Below are positions 53,277-61,935 of a DNA stretch of 64,000 bases, piece after piece; within the stretch, counting starts at the first letter, position 1, and each line of letters opens with the position of its first letter. Origin of the DNA: Aidingimonas halophila (lineage in GTDB: Bacteria; Pseudomonadota; Gammaproteobacteria; Pseudomonadales; Halomonadaceae); NCBI RefSeq assembly GCF_900106955.1, contig NZ_FNNI01000004.1:248001-312000 (forward strand), given 5' to 3'. Both the position numbers and the translations under genes were made by a program. Under the pieces are notes generated by a model. That model was given only the letters and a program-made list of their open reading frames with translations. It searched no databases and was not told where the DNA came from.

Positions 53277-54611
53277 CTACTCCTCCAGTGTGATTCGACG
53301 CAGGGTGTAGTCGCCACCCTGGTTTGCAAGCACAAAGCCCTCGAAAGGGTCGAGTAGGCCATCGTCCTGCACGCGTAGCAGACGTTGGTCACCTACGTGA
53401 ACCTGCATCTGTCCGTTCTCGTCACGGGTCCAGACGATGCTATGGAACCGGCCGTCCTCGAGGTCGAGCCTGCCCTGGTGCCGGGCTACCACCTCGGCAT
53501 TTCCGGACGTCAGCCTGATCAGGCTTAGCCCCGGGCGCGAGCCGGAAGAGTACACCAGCCGATAGCCAGTGCCCTGCGGCTGGTTACCCTGGAAGACCCC
53601 CAGTTCCAGGCTGCCAGGACGCTGCCGAGAGGCGAGTTCTAGTTCCATCCGGAAGGCGTTGTCGACGGGTGCATTAACGAAGATGCGCGCCGGTTCCCCG
53701 GGGGCGGGCTCCTCGCCGGCGGATTCCTCGTCTCGTTCCAGGTTGCCCGTCTGGTTGAGGATCAGCTCCAGCATGGCCAGACCGACCTCCTCCGGTCGGT
53801 CGGAGCCGAGTCTGGGTGATTCGCGATCGGGCGTCCGTTGGGTTTCCACGATGCTGCGTAGTCCGTCCTCATCGACCTCGAAGTCGCCGCTGAGCACCGT
53901 CCAGGAAGGATTGCGCCGATAATCGTCGTCGCTGAAGTCGTCCTGCAGTACGACCCGAGACGAGGCGTCGGGTGTTGGCTCGGAGGATGTTGCCTCCTCT
54001 TCGCTATCGGTCTGACGCAGGCGTCTCAGTAGGTCAGCCGATGCTTGGCCGTCGCGTTCGATGTCCACATCAGCTTGATATTCGCGTATCGCGTCGCGGG
54101 TACGGGCTCCCATTAAGCCATCCACCGGGCCGGCGTCATAGCCAAGCCGATTGAGCTCGCGCTGTATCTCTGCCACGCCTTCCCGATCTGACAGGGTTTC
54201 GATGTCGGGCCGCGATGGCGTTGTTGGCTCTGAAGTAGTTTCCTCTTCCGACGATTCTCCCGGTTGCCACTCACGTGCCGCCTGCTGCGCCTCGGCGATT
54301 TGTTCCGTCGTCATGCGCTCGGCCAGTGAATCACGCGCTTCGGTGGCATGACTGTGACCGCGGGCTGCGGCCAGGTTGTACCACTTGTGTGCCTGCACGA
54401 AATCCTGGGCAGTCCCGTTGCCGGCTTCGTGCATACGGCCCAGCATGTACTGGGCGTCGGCATCGTCGCTTCTGGCCGCGTCGCCGAATTCTTGCAGAGC
54501 CTGGCGGTACTCCTGGCGTTCATAGTGGTGCATGGCATCGTCGTAATCGGCGTTGGCCAGTCCGACGAAGCCAAAGAGCATAAGACTGAGGACGAGTCTT
54601 TGAGTGATCAT
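53277..54611 (-). CDS. secreted Sel1-repeat and peptidoglycan-binding protein
   Basis: 444-residue exported protein, start chosen at the second ATG because AGAGG is placed correctly before it. A signal peptide (~residues 1-20, ending GLANA) is followed by Sel1/TPR repeats (YRQALQEFGDAARSDDADAQYMLGRMHEAGNGTAQDFVQAHKWYNLAAARGHSHA). Next is a peptidoglycan-binding domain at about residues 145-205 (EIQRELNRLGYDAGPVDGLMGARTRDAIREYQ). The last ~200 residues look like a beta-sandwich of LamG/DUF1080 type (GYRLVYSSGSRPGLSLIRL). Probably a periplasmic cell-wall scaffold; partners unknown. Confidence 0.8.
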   Translation of the reverse strand: MITQRLVLSLMLFGFVGLANADYDDAMHHYERQEYRQALQEFGDAARSDDADAQYMLGRMHEAGNGTAQDFVQAHKWYNLAAARGHSHATEARDSLAERMTTEQIAEAQQAAREWQPGESSEEETTSEPTTPSRPDIETLSDREGVAEIQRELNRLGYDAGPVDGLMGARTRDAIREYQADVDIERDGQASADLLRRLRQTDSEEEATSSEPTPDASSRVVLQDDFSDDDYRRNPSWTVLSGDFEVDEDGLRSIVETQRTPDRESPRLGSDRPEEVGLAMLELILNQTGNLERDEESAGEEPAPGEPARIFVNAPVDNAFRMELELASRQRPGSLELGVFQGNQPQGTGYRLVYSSGSRPGLSLIRLTSGNAEVVARHQGRLDLEDGRFHSIVWTRDENGQMQVHVGDQRLLRVQDDGLLDPFEGFVLANQGGDYTLRRITLEE

Positions 54612-54738
54612 TGTCATGCCTCTGGTCTATAGATTTGTCATCAGCATAGGTGAGATGCGTGATTATGCAGACTATAGTTGAGCCTCGTTCGATCCCGAGA
54701 TGAGCCCGATAGATCAGGATGGCAGAGGGGGAGAGCGG

Positions 54739-56787
54739 TCAGGTCTTCCAGTCCACCGGGGCGCGAGGGTCGGGCTCGTAGGCGAAGTAGGTACCGGTGC
54801 GTATCGTTCGTTCCAGGTGCTCGCCGAGACTCGGATGATGCCGGGCGATTCGCTCGAGGGCGTAACGCAGCGAACGGGTGGTGCTGGTGCGTGCACGCTC
54901 CACGCCGTTACCGACGGTCCGGGCGCGGCCGTTCAAGCCGACGCCGCGGCGAAGCTCGTCGACGAGGAACTGGCGATCGGCACGCGCAAGTTCCGCGCGG
55001 TGAAAGTCGTTGTTGGCCTCGGCCTCCGCGATGTCCTCTTCCGTCTCGGCGAGCCGCTGCCGGTAAGCCTCACGGGCCTTCGAGTCGAACACCTCCAAGC
55101 CGCATTGCGCATCGACGTGAGGTGCATCCGAAGCGGTCCCGACGGGGAGTGCCCCGCGCTCCACCGATACAAGGTCGAGGACGTGGAATTCCCGGCCGGG
55201 TTCCGCCAGCAGGCGTTCCAGGTACCGCATGCCCTTGAGATCTTTCAAGTGAACGGTGGTACCGCGGAAGGTTGCCGTTCGCATATCCCCTTCACGGCAG
55301 AAGACGCAACGCTCGGGTTCGGTATCCTGCCGCGAGGGCGTCACCGGGACCTGTTCGCGAGCCAGTTCGGCCCAGGGCGCGGCGTTGAGCTCCTCAAGCG
55401 CTCGACAGGCGGCGTCGAGCTCCAACTCGGCCGCCTTGTCGTCGCCTGCCGCACGGTGTGCTGCTGCGAGTTCGACGCGCAGATTCGCTGCCTCGAACGG
55501 CATTCGCAGCGAGACCCATTCCATGACGGCCTCGCTCAGCAGCCGGATCGCTTCGCTTCCTTGCCCGTCGTGCAGTGCCAGGCGTCCCTTCGCGGCGAGG
55601 GCCGAGTTCTGCAAGGTGCGGCTGCGGTACATCCGGGCGATTTCCGCGAGGTCCGCTGCGGCGGCACGCGCGCTGTCTTCGTCTCCGGCCGCCAGTGAGA
55701 TCACCACCTGGGCGTCGCGCAGAGGCGCCCGTTGCAGGCCCCCTGAAGGCGGGCGCTCCTTCGACGGCACATCAAACGGGTGCTCGAGCGCGCTCTTGAT
55801 CATCGACAAGGCTTCATCGACTCGCCCCTGGGCCAGCCGTAACAAGGCCAGTCCCGGCTGTGGGAGCCAGGCATTCTGATGTGCCGCGAGAAACGCCTCT
55901 TCGGCACCGGCGAAATCGCCTTTGCGTAGCCGCGCATTGCCGAGTTCGGTCAGCGGCCAACCGTATTCCCGCCGCATCCACGGACGCAGCTCTTCACAGG
56001 CCCGCAATGCTTCCTGTTCAGCGGCGTCGCAGGGTCCGCGCAGTCGCATGATCTCTGCCTGGTGGACCCGGCAGCGGCCGTGAAGGCCCCCGAATGCCGC
56101 CCCCTGGCGCCAGCGTTCCATGGCTTCGGTCCACTCTTCGGCGCGGTCGTGCTGACCGATCCACTGCATCGCACAGATGAGCTCGCACCACATCTGGCCC
56201 GTGGTGAGCGGATCGAGATTGCCGGCGCTCAGTTCCACGGCAACATCGTCCAGCTCACTCAGCCCTTCATCGAGCTCACCGTCATGGATGTGGACCCTGG
56301 CCAGAGCCACCTGGCCAATGATCGATGGCGGAACCAGTCCGTGCCGTTGTCCGCCATCCATAGCCCGTCTGGCCCATTGCCCGGTCCCCGGCATATCGCC
56401 ACACATCAGACGTTCATAGGTGCGCACGGCAGCAAGCCATGCCCAGACCGGGCTGTCGGGTGCGTCTGCCACCAGGCGTTCCGCCCGCGACAGCCAGGCG
56501 CGCACGGTGGCCATCAGGCCCGTATCCATCATCAGGTACATGCCCACCATGACCGCAGCGAACGCCGCCTCGTGAGTACGGCCGTCTGCCAGGTGCAGGT
56601 GGTAGAGATCGCCATAGGCGGCCAGCGTTCCTTCCAGATCGCCGGCCCCATACGCTGCCTGGGCGCGCAGCTCCAACAGGTCGGGTGAGAGGGGCGCGGA
56701 CGACAGCCCGGCGAGCAGTTTCTGCGCCCGGACGAAGTCGCCGGCGTCGAGGGCAGCGCGAATCGGCAACAGCTCCGCTTCCGTCAT
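54739..56787 (-). CDS. large TPR protein, C-terminus like AAA/LuxR-type regulators
   Basis: 682-residue, alanine-rich helical protein built of TPR-like repeats over about residues 1-480. The C-terminal ~170 residues contain GTTVHLKDLKGMRYLERLLAEPGREFHVLDLV, a segment typically found at the C-terminus of large ATP-binding TPR regulators and some adenylate-cyclase-linked proteins, then a helical R-rich end (RLAETEEDIAEAEANNDFHRAELARADRQFLVDELRRGVGL). No ATPase, kinase or DNA-binding motif is left in it. Divergent from a truncated haemoglobin gene 104 bp away, so the two may be co-regulated. Start after AAAGGGGAG. Confidence 0.75.
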   Translation of the reverse strand: MTEAELLPIRAALDAGDFVRAQKLLAGLSSAPLSPDLLELRAQAAYGAGDLEGTLAAYGDLYHLHLADGRTHEAAFAAVMVGMYLMMDTGLMATVRAWLSRAERLVADAPDSPVWAWLAAVRTYERLMCGDMPGTGQWARRAMDGGQRHGLVPPSIIGQVALARVHIHDGELDEGLSELDDVAVELSAGNLDPLTTGQMWCELICAMQWIGQHDRAEEWTEAMERWRQGAAFGGLHGRCRVHQAEIMRLRGPCDAAEQEALRACEELRPWMRREYGWPLTELGNARLRKGDFAGAEEAFLAAHQNAWLPQPGLALLRLAQGRVDEALSMIKSALEHPFDVPSKERPPSGGLQRAPLRDAQVVISLAAGDEDSARAAAADLAEIARMYRSRTLQNSALAAKGRLALHDGQGSEAIRLLSEAVMEWVSLRMPFEAANLRVELAAAHRAAGDDKAAELELDAACRALEELNAAPWAELAREQVPVTPSRQDTEPERCVFCREGDMRTATFRGTTVHLKDLKGMRYLERLLAEPGREFHVLDLVSVERGALPVGTASDAPHVDAQCGLEVFDSKAREAYRQRLAETEEDIAEAEANNDFHRAELARADRQFLVDELRRGVGLNGRARTVGNGVERARTSTTRSLRYALERIARHHPSLGEHLERTIRTGTYFAYEPDPRAPVDWKT

Positions 56788-56891
56788 CGCTCACTCCCCT
56801 TTGTTGCGGTTGTAACAAGGATTGTTACGCCCTTTGAGTAGGTGCCCAGCGTACCTACCCGAAAACAAATCCAAGAGAGGAGCATTTTGAC

Positions 56892-57260
56892 ATGAGTGAA
56901 ACGCTTTATGACAGGCTCGGCGGCCAATCAGGCATCGACAAGCTCTGTAATCGCATTGTCGAGCTTCATCTTGAAAACGAAGTGGTCAGTCCCCGATATC
57001 GAGCCCTCGATCAAGAGGCAATAGACCATGCCCGCGAGAAGGTGAAGGAGTTCATCGCGGCCGGTACCGGCGGGCCCGTTGAGTACACCGGCCGGTCGAT
57101 GATCGAGACGCACACCGGGATGAACGTCAGTGCGGCTGAATTCCTAGCCGTCGTCGACGATATCATGCAGGCCATGAAGGAGATGGAATACCCGGAGCCG
57201 GTCTGCAACGAAATCCTGGGTATTTCTTATTCGCTCAAGAATGAGATCGTTCACCTATAG
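56892..57260 (+). CDS. group 1 truncated haemoglobin
   Basis: 122-residue truncated haemoglobin. SETLYDRLGGQSGIDKLCNRIV is the N-terminal family pattern, and the proximal heme histidine is in GRSMIETHTGMNVSAAEF. Such proteins bind O2 or NO and protect against nitrosative or oxidative stress. GAGAGGAG precedes the ATG. A strong hairpin follows. The divergent neighbour is the large TPR protein gene. Confidence 0.88.
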   Translation: MSETLYDRLGGQSGIDKLCNRIVELHLENEVVSPRYRALDQEAIDHAREKVKEFIAAGTGGPVEYTGRSMIETHTGMNVSAAEFLAVVDDIMQAMKEMEYPEPVCNEILGISYSLKNEIVHL

Positions 57261-57303
57261 GTCGAAGGCAGACCCTTTACCCGCTCGTAGCGAAGGCGGG
57301 ATC

Positions 57304-57334
57304 GGGGGCTGGGTATTGCAGACGCCCGGCCCCC
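57304..57334 (+). terminator. terminator after truncated haemoglobin gene
   Basis: GGGGGCTGGG pairs with CCCGGCCCCC (one G-U wobble) in a 10-bp stem with an 11-nt loop, followed by TGTTTG, 43 nt after the stop. A good intrinsic-terminator shape. Confidence 0.6.
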
Positions 57335-57395
57335 TGTTTGCCCATTGTTCGTTTCGCCACCACTAGGTGGCGCATCAAAGTGATAGGAGAAAATG

Positions 57396-57827
57396 ATGAA
57401 TAGCGCTATCTATAGCGGAAGTTGCTTTTGCGGCGCCGTTCAACTAACCGTCAGTGGTGAGCCAGTGGCCATGGGCTATTGCCACTGCGAGTCCTGCCGA
57501 CGCTGGTCAGCCGGACCCGTGAATGCCTTCACTCTGTGGGATCCTGACTCGGTACAAATCACGCAAGGCGCTGATAACATTGGCACTTATAACAAGACCG
57601 AAAATAGCTATCGCAAATGGTGCAAAACTTGCGGTGGACACATTCTAACCGAGCATCCGGGCATGGGATTGATCGATGTGTACGCGGCGGTTATTCCCGG
57701 CTTCCCTTACCAACCCGGTATTCATGTCCACTATCAGGAAACGAAGCTACGAATAAAGGATGGGCTACCCAAGCAGAAAGACGTTCCGAAGGAAATGGGG
57801 GGTTTGGGGGAAAGCTTGGCGGAGTGA
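57396..57827 (+). CDS. GFA-family protein (glutathione-dependent formaldehyde-activating enzyme fold)
   Basis: 143-residue zinc protein. The metal-binding cysteines are in SGSCFCGAVQLTVSG, YCHCESCRRWS and KWCKTCGGHILTEHPG, as in the GFA/CENP-V domain family. Despite the name, most members are not proven formaldehyde enzymes. The second of two adjacent ATGs (ATGATG) has better spacing from AGGAG. A mutated duplicate of its 3' part lies just downstream at 57940-58058. Confidence 0.85.
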   Translation: MNSAIYSGSCFCGAVQLTVSGEPVAMGYCHCESCRRWSAGPVNAFTLWDPDSVQITQGADNIGTYNKTENSYRKWCKTCGGHILTEHPGMGLIDVYAAVIPGFPYQPGIHVHYQETKLRIKDGLPKQKDVPKEMGGLGESLAE

Positions 57828-57939
57828 ATCCCGAAGGAGCGCTGATCCCGATCGGCTTGCTCCTCATCTGGGCCCCCGCCCCTCAACAGAACACCATATG
57901 CAGGGAAGCCAGCACCGGTATTGTCTGAGACCCATGGGT

Positions 57940-58058
57940 AGGATCGATGCCTACGCGCTGGGTATCAACCCGGTCGTCATTTTCACTACCATGAAACGCT
58001 GCTACGAATAAGGGATGGATTAACTAAGCAGAAAGACATCCCGCAGAACATGGGGACT
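57940..58058 (+). pseudogene. degenerate duplicate of the GFA gene 3' part
   Basis: Aligns with 57665-57800 with a small deletion and several substitutions. Shared blocks include GGATCGATG...TACGCG, CAACCCGGT, GAAACG, CTACGAATAA and CAAGCAGAAAGACAT/GTT. Its frame is closed by stop codons (CYE, stop, GMD, stop). It lies between the GFA gene and the TrpF-like gene and has no 5' half. Confidence 0.7.
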
Positions 58059-58095
58059 GCTAAAGCACTGGTCTTGGATCTCAGGATAGGGAACT

Positions 58096-58749
58096 ATGAC
58101 GCGCGTAAAGATTTGCTGTATCAGTTCAATTGAAGAGGCACGTATTGCTGTGCGGGAAGGCGCCTCGGCGCTGGGTCTGGTCTCACAAATGCCCAGCGGC
58201 CCGGGCGTGGTCACGGAAGACTTGATCGCGGAGATTGCCGCCACGGTCCCCCCATCAGTGGGCACCTTCCTCCTTACCAGCCGAACCGAGCCGGCTGACA
58301 TCATCGCTCAGCAAAAACGCTGCCGCGTCAATACGATTCAGATATGCGACCGCCTTGCGCCCGGTGCGCACGACTTTCTGCGGGAGTCGCTACCTGGGGT
58401 GTCGCTCGTACAGGTCGTGCACGTTAATGACGAGTCGTCCGTCGAAGAGGCGTTGGAAGTCAGCCGCGTCGTCGACGCGATCCTGCTGGATTCGGGTAAC
58501 CAATCCCTGCCGGTCAAGGAACTCGGCGGTACAGGGCGAACACACGATTGGGCACTGAGTAAAAGGATCGTTCAAAGCGTGGACGTACCGGTTTTTCTGG
58601 CCGGCGGCCTACACGCAGGAAACGTCAGTGAAGCGATTCGTGCGGTCGAGCCATTCGGTGTTGACCTCTGCACAGGCGTACGTACCGAGGAATCACTCGA
58701 TCCCAGGAAACTCAGCGCCTTTATGGAAGCTGTAAGAAGCGTTGCCTAA
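58096..58749 (+). CDS. phosphoribosylanthranilate isomerase-like protein
   Basis: 217-residue TIM-barrel protein related to TrpF. The N-terminal MTRVKICCISSIEEARIAVREGASALGLV corresponds to the TrpF motif K-I-C-G, but glycine is replaced by cysteine here. The acid residue is in AILLDSGN, and the C-terminal phosphate loops are VPVFLAGGLHAGNVSEAI and GVDLCTGVRTE. It is not next to tryptophan genes, so this may be a paralogue with another substrate rather than the biosynthetic TrpF. Preceded by a weak AGGATAGGG. Confidence 0.78.
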   Translation: MTRVKICCISSIEEARIAVREGASALGLVSQMPSGPGVVTEDLIAEIAATVPPSVGTFLLTSRTEPADIIAQQKRCRVNTIQICDRLAPGAHDFLRESLPGVSLVQVVHVNDESSVEEALEVSRVVDAILLDSGNQSLPVKELGGTGRTHDWALSKRIVQSVDVPVFLAGGLHAGNVSEAIRAVEPFGVDLCTGVRTEESLDPRKLSAFMEAVRSVA

Positions 58750-59279
58750 CCGCGTTCCGCTTCGCTCCATGCGGGAGGTCAATTGAAGCGAACAACCTTC
58801 ACGGATGATGACATCGTTGAGCCAGCGCATGGCGCAGGCCAATAAAAAGTACTAATCTGGCTTAATATAAGACATGAAGACACACAGACCGTACGCAAGG
58901 GATTGTTTATCCATGGTCACTTCAGGCACCTGTATCTCTACTCACCTGCACGTTCAGACTGATGCCTGCCCGACAAGGCAAACGTCAGCGATCGCTTCTG
59001 CGATAGCGAGAGATCTATCCAAAGCCGACATGCTGGAAAAGCCAGGAGGGAGCTTGAGCCGTGTTATATAGCAAGCACGATCATCGGTGTTATGCAGCCT
59101 ACATATACTTAATTCGCTTGTATTTCAAAAGGTTAGCTTGTTAAAGCGTGCAGTATAACAATGTTAAACGCGCTGGCGCGTTCAAGTTGATAAACAAGCG
59201 GGCTAGCTAATACCTGTTGAACTAAACCGCTTCGCGGTAGCTGTCGTCGCGTCACGTCTTTTGCCTGATCGCACCACAC
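58750..59279. other. 530-bp intergenic region before the IS91-type element
   Basis: No convincing gene; a 65-codon frame at 58874 has neither a ribosome site nor a recognisable family. AT-rich compared with its surroundings. It has several attC-like pieces: GCCTAAC at the end of the TrpF-like gene, GGTGTTATGC near 59076-59085, and GTATAAC near 59154 followed by the palindrome AACGCGCTGGCGCGTT. None forms a complete site by eye. Confidence 0.4.
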
Positions 59280-59309
59280 TGATCATTGGCCCACGTGGGT
59301 CAATGATCA
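59280..59309. repeat. 30-bp imperfect palindrome upstream of the recombinase gene
   Basis: TGATCATTG and CAATGATCA flank CCCACGTGGG-type inner arms. It sits 12 nt before the recombinase start, with the AGGAG ribosome site just after it. It may be the left terminal structure of the element or the operator of its promoter. Confidence 0.55.
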
Positions 59310-59321
59310 GGAGTGACGACG

Positions 59322-60179
59322 ATGACTGCCTTGCGACAAACGATGATCGAGGCCATGCGTCAGCGTGGTTTCGCGCAACGTACCCATAATACCTACCTGA
59401 TGGTGATCACCGACCTGGCGCGTTATTTCCACCGCCCGCCCGACACCTTGAGCACCGACGACCTGCAGCGCTTCTTTCACCATCTGGTTCAGGAGCGCGG
59501 TTTGTCCGCCGCCAGCTGCCGCATCTATCTGCACGGCGTGCGCTTCCTGTACCTGCAGGTGTTGCACTGGCCGTCGGTGGATGTATCGCCCGTGGTGCCG
59601 AAGACACCACAGCGGATTCCGGAACTGCTGACGCGTGACGAGGTCCGGTGGATCCTGGCCGCGTGCCACAACCCCAAGCATCGCCTGATGCTCGAACTGT
59701 GCTACGGCTGTGGACTGCGCGTGACCGAGGTCTGTCACCTGCGGGTCAGCGACATCGACAGTCAGCGCGGCCAGTTGCGTGTGGCGCAGGGCAAGGGCGC
59801 GAAGGATCGCATGGTGTTGCTGACGGCAACCTTGATTGCTCGCTTGCGCGATTACTGGCGAGCCTATCGACCGCGAACCTGGCTGTTTCCGAGCGCCCTG
59901 TTCCCGGATCGTGCGTTGCACCCGAGTGCGCCACAGAAGGCCTTTAGCCAGGCCAAGCGACTGGCCGGTATCGAGCGGATCGGTGGCATCCACAGTCTTC
60001 GCCATGCTTATGCCACCCATGTCCTGGAACAAGGCCTGCCCGTTCATCAGCTCCAGCGGCTGCTGGGCCATCGCAGCATCCAGTCGACGATGCGTTACCT
60101 GCACTGGTTGCCGGGCCAGCAGGGAGCGAGTCAGAGCCCTATCGATCTAGTGGCCGACTTGGAGGTGGGCCATGACTGA
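59322..60179 (+). CDS. tyrosine recombinase of the IS91-type element
   Basis: 285-residue tyrosine recombinase. A SAM-like N-terminal domain (RQTMIEAMRQRGFAQRTHNTYLMVITDLARYF) precedes the catalytic domain. The catalytic residues are visible: Arg in CYGCGLRVTEVCHLRVSDID, Lys in GKGAKDRMVLL, His-x-x-Arg in HSLRHAYATHVLE, the second His in LLGHRSIQSTMRYLHW and the Tyr after it. Recombinases of this type regularly precede IS91-family transposase genes. The ATG is preferred over a GTG 9 nt upstream because AGGAG fits. It overlaps the transposase gene by 8 nt. It lacks the extra insert of integron integrases. Confidence 0.85.
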   Translation: MTALRQTMIEAMRQRGFAQRTHNTYLMVITDLARYFHRPPDTLSTDDLQRFFHHLVQERGLSAASCRIYLHGVRFLYLQVLHWPSVDVSPVVPKTPQRIPELLTRDEVRWILAACHNPKHRLMLELCYGCGLRVTEVCHLRVSDIDSQRGQLRVAQGKGAKDRMVLLTATLIARLRDYWRAYRPRTWLFPSALFPDRALHPSAPQKAFSQAKRLAGIERIGGIHSLRHAYATHVLEQGLPVHQLQRLLGHRSIQSTMRYLHWLPGQQGASQSPIDLVADLEVGHD

Positions 60180-61323
60180 GACCGCCACCCTCCAACAGGC
60201 CCTGATCCGCTTTCTCGACCCGGCCGGCCTCGATCGCCAACGCCAACGCGTGTGCCATCACTTGCTGGCGTGTCGTACCGAGGCGATGGGCGGGATGATC
60301 CTGCAATGTACGGACTGCGACCATACCCAGCCGCACTACTTCGGCTGTCGTGATCGCCATTGCCCGCAGTGCCAGGGCCGCGCCATGCACCAGTGGGCCG
60401 AGCGTCAGCAGGCGACCCTTCTGCCCGTGCGCTATTACCATGTCGTGTTCACCCTGCCGCACTGCCTCAACGGCTGGGTCCAGCTGCATCCCGAGGTGAT
60501 CTACCGGCTGCTGTTCCAGAGCGCCTGGCAAACGCTGCGTGCCTTCGGTCGCAATCCCAAGCGTCTCGGTGGAGAAATGGGCATGAGCGCCGTGCTCCAC
60601 ACCTGGGGTCAGACCCTGAGCCAGCATGTGCACCTGCACTGCCTGGTCCCCGGCGGCGCCTTGGGCGACGACGGCCGCTGGCGTGGGGTGCGTGGCCACT
60701 ATCTGTTCCCGGTCCGAGCCCTGTCGCGGCATTTCCGCGGGCACCTGGTCAGTGCTCTGCGACAAGCCGCCAATGCCGGCGAGCTCGACCGAGTCACCCG
60801 GCCCGGTGACGTCGATGACCAGCTCAACGCCCTGATGGCCACCGAGTGGGTGGTCTACAGCAAGGACTGTCTCGAGCACACCGACACGGTGGTGCGCTAT
60901 CTGGCACGCTACACGCGCCGGATCGCCATCAGCAATGCCCGCATCCTTGCCGTGGACGACCGCCAGGTCACCCTGCGCGTCAAGGATTATCGCGACCGTG
61001 ATCGACCCAAACGGCTCGTGCTCGCTGGCGAAGAGTTCGTGCGCCGCTTCCTGCTCCACGTCCTGCCCAAGGGGCTGATGCGGGTCCGTCACTACGGCTT
61101 TCTGGCCAATCGTTGCCGGCGACGACGTCTGGCCCAGATCCGCCAAGCGCTGGCCGTTATCGACGCGACGGCGGATGCCGATACCGCTGCCGGCGATTCG
61201 GCACCGACCTACACTTGCCCGCATTGCCGGCAACCGACACTGCGGGTGATCGGGACACTCAGCCCCGGGCGATCCCTGCACGGCCGACTAGACAACCACA
61301 GGACGCAACGTTATCGAACATGA
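60172..61323 (+). CDS. IS91-family transposase (HUH endonuclease)
   Basis: 383-residue transposase. An N-terminal zinc-finger region (MILQCTDCDHTQPHYFGCRDRHCPQCQGRAMHQW) is followed by the HUH motif in HVHLHCLVPGGAL and the tyrosine region VRYLARYTRRIAISNARIL. It would nick single-stranded DNA for rolling-circle transposition. Appears intact. Its start overlaps the recombinase stop by 8 nt. Confidence 0.9.
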   Translation: MTETATLQQALIRFLDPAGLDRQRQRVCHHLLACRTEAMGGMILQCTDCDHTQPHYFGCRDRHCPQCQGRAMHQWAERQQATLLPVRYYHVVFTLPHCLNGWVQLHPEVIYRLLFQSAWQTLRAFGRNPKRLGGEMGMSAVLHTWGQTLSQHVHLHCLVPGGALGDDGRWRGVRGHYLFPVRALSRHFRGHLVSALRQAANAGELDRVTRPGDVDDQLNALMATEWVVYSKDCLEHTDTVVRYLARYTRRIAISNARILAVDDRQVTLRVKDYRDRDRPKRLVLAGEEFVRRFLLHVLPKGLMRVRHYGFLANRCRRRRLAQIRQALAVIDATADADTAAGDSAPTYTCPHCRQPTLRVIGTLSPGRSLHGRLDNHRTQRYRT

Positions 61324-61536
61324 CCTAACGCCCTATTCACACAACGGACTCGACGAGTCGGCCCGCTTGCGGGTCGTGGCAACGCTCGTCCCGATGTTGG
61401 ATTTTGGCCAGCAGGCGCGCTACGTTGGGACACATTGGGGCCGAAGGAGGCTGGGATCATGAGCGATAGCACTGCCCGAACGTGCCACAACAGCCCCGTA
61501 CGCGCGCGATCGACTGTCTCAGGCCGCACGTCGGCC
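61324..61536. other. probable right end of the IS91-type element
   Basis: No gene supported. Contains short perfect hairpins (GACTCG with CGAGTC, and GCCCGC with GCGGGT-like arms) between 61345 and 61375, as expected for the origin end of IS91-like elements. An AAGGAGG followed by an ATG at 61459 opens a 38-codon frame without recognisable features. Confidence 0.4.
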
Positions 61537-61585
61537 AATACAATACCCTATAGAAGCTGTGGTATCGCAGTCTGATGGGCGGCTT
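61537..61585 (+). repeat. dispersed repeat, copy B
   Basis: Second copy of the repeat at 50320-50365 (AATACAATACCCTATAGAAG, then a short indel, then CAGTCTGATGGGCGGCTT). It joins an attC-like site at its right end. Confidence 0.6.
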
Positions 61586-61586
61586 A

Positions 61587-61645
61587 GTCCAACAGGCATT
61601 TCTTCGCCATGCTTCGCACGGCGAAGAAATGCTGAACAGTTAAAG
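61587..61645 (+). other. attC-like recombination site
   Basis: Left core GTCCAAC (61587-61593) fits RYYYAAC. Right core GTTAAAG (61639-61645) fits GTTRRRY except for the last base. CATTTCTTCGCC on the left pairs perfectly with GGCGAAGAAATG on the right, and one arm has an extra G (AGGCAT against AGCAT), an extrahelical base. It is followed by about 290 bp without a recognised gene before the next such site. Confidence 0.5.
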
Positions 61646-61935
61646 GCCTTGGCTGTGGTGTTCATCGGTAGGGTGTTTGGCCGGGGCTTGGTTGCATGGC
61701 CTTGGCGCACAGCCGGTGCCTATGCTGAAAATGTCGGGGCAACCAAGGCTGTCAAACTATGCTGTCCGGTTTGGTTGCATGGTCTGGCGGTAGCGTCGGT
61801 AAAAACTCAGGCGTTCCGGTTGCAGGGCAATTCAGCGCATACATTTGTAAACAACCGCTTATTCGGTGTCCTGGTTCCTGGCGCTATCGGTCAGGTTGGT
61901 GCAAGGTATCAGGGAGCAGGCATTCAGCATTGGAT

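Larger units (their letters stand above)
59280..61323 (+). mobile_element. IS91-type rolling-circle element with tyrosine recombinase gene
   Basis: Two overlapping genes (tyrosine recombinase, then Y-type HUH transposase) flanked by hairpins. On the left is an imperfect 30-bp palindrome at 59280-59309. On the right, beyond the transposase, stems such as GACTCG/CGAGTC lie near 61345-61375. IS91 elements carry no terminal inverted repeats and make no target duplications, so the exact ends cannot be set from this sequence; the right end may lie anywhere in 61324-61536. Confidence 0.7.

Noticed and set aside
54700-55698. 332-codon plus-strand frame opposite the TPR protein gene
   Set aside because: Arginine/glycine-rich shadow frame; the opposite strand has TPR repeats and a good ribosome site.
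58874-59071. 65-codon frame
   Set aside because: No ribosome site, no family resemblance, atypical composition.
59322-60179. Interpretation of the tyrosine recombinase as an integron integrase
   Set aside because: It overlaps an IS91-type transposase gene as a standard pair and lacks the integron-specific insert, so it does not by itself support an intact integron.
60139-61281. 380-codon frame antisense to the IS91 transposase
   Set aside because: No domain; the sense frame has zinc-finger and HUH motifs.
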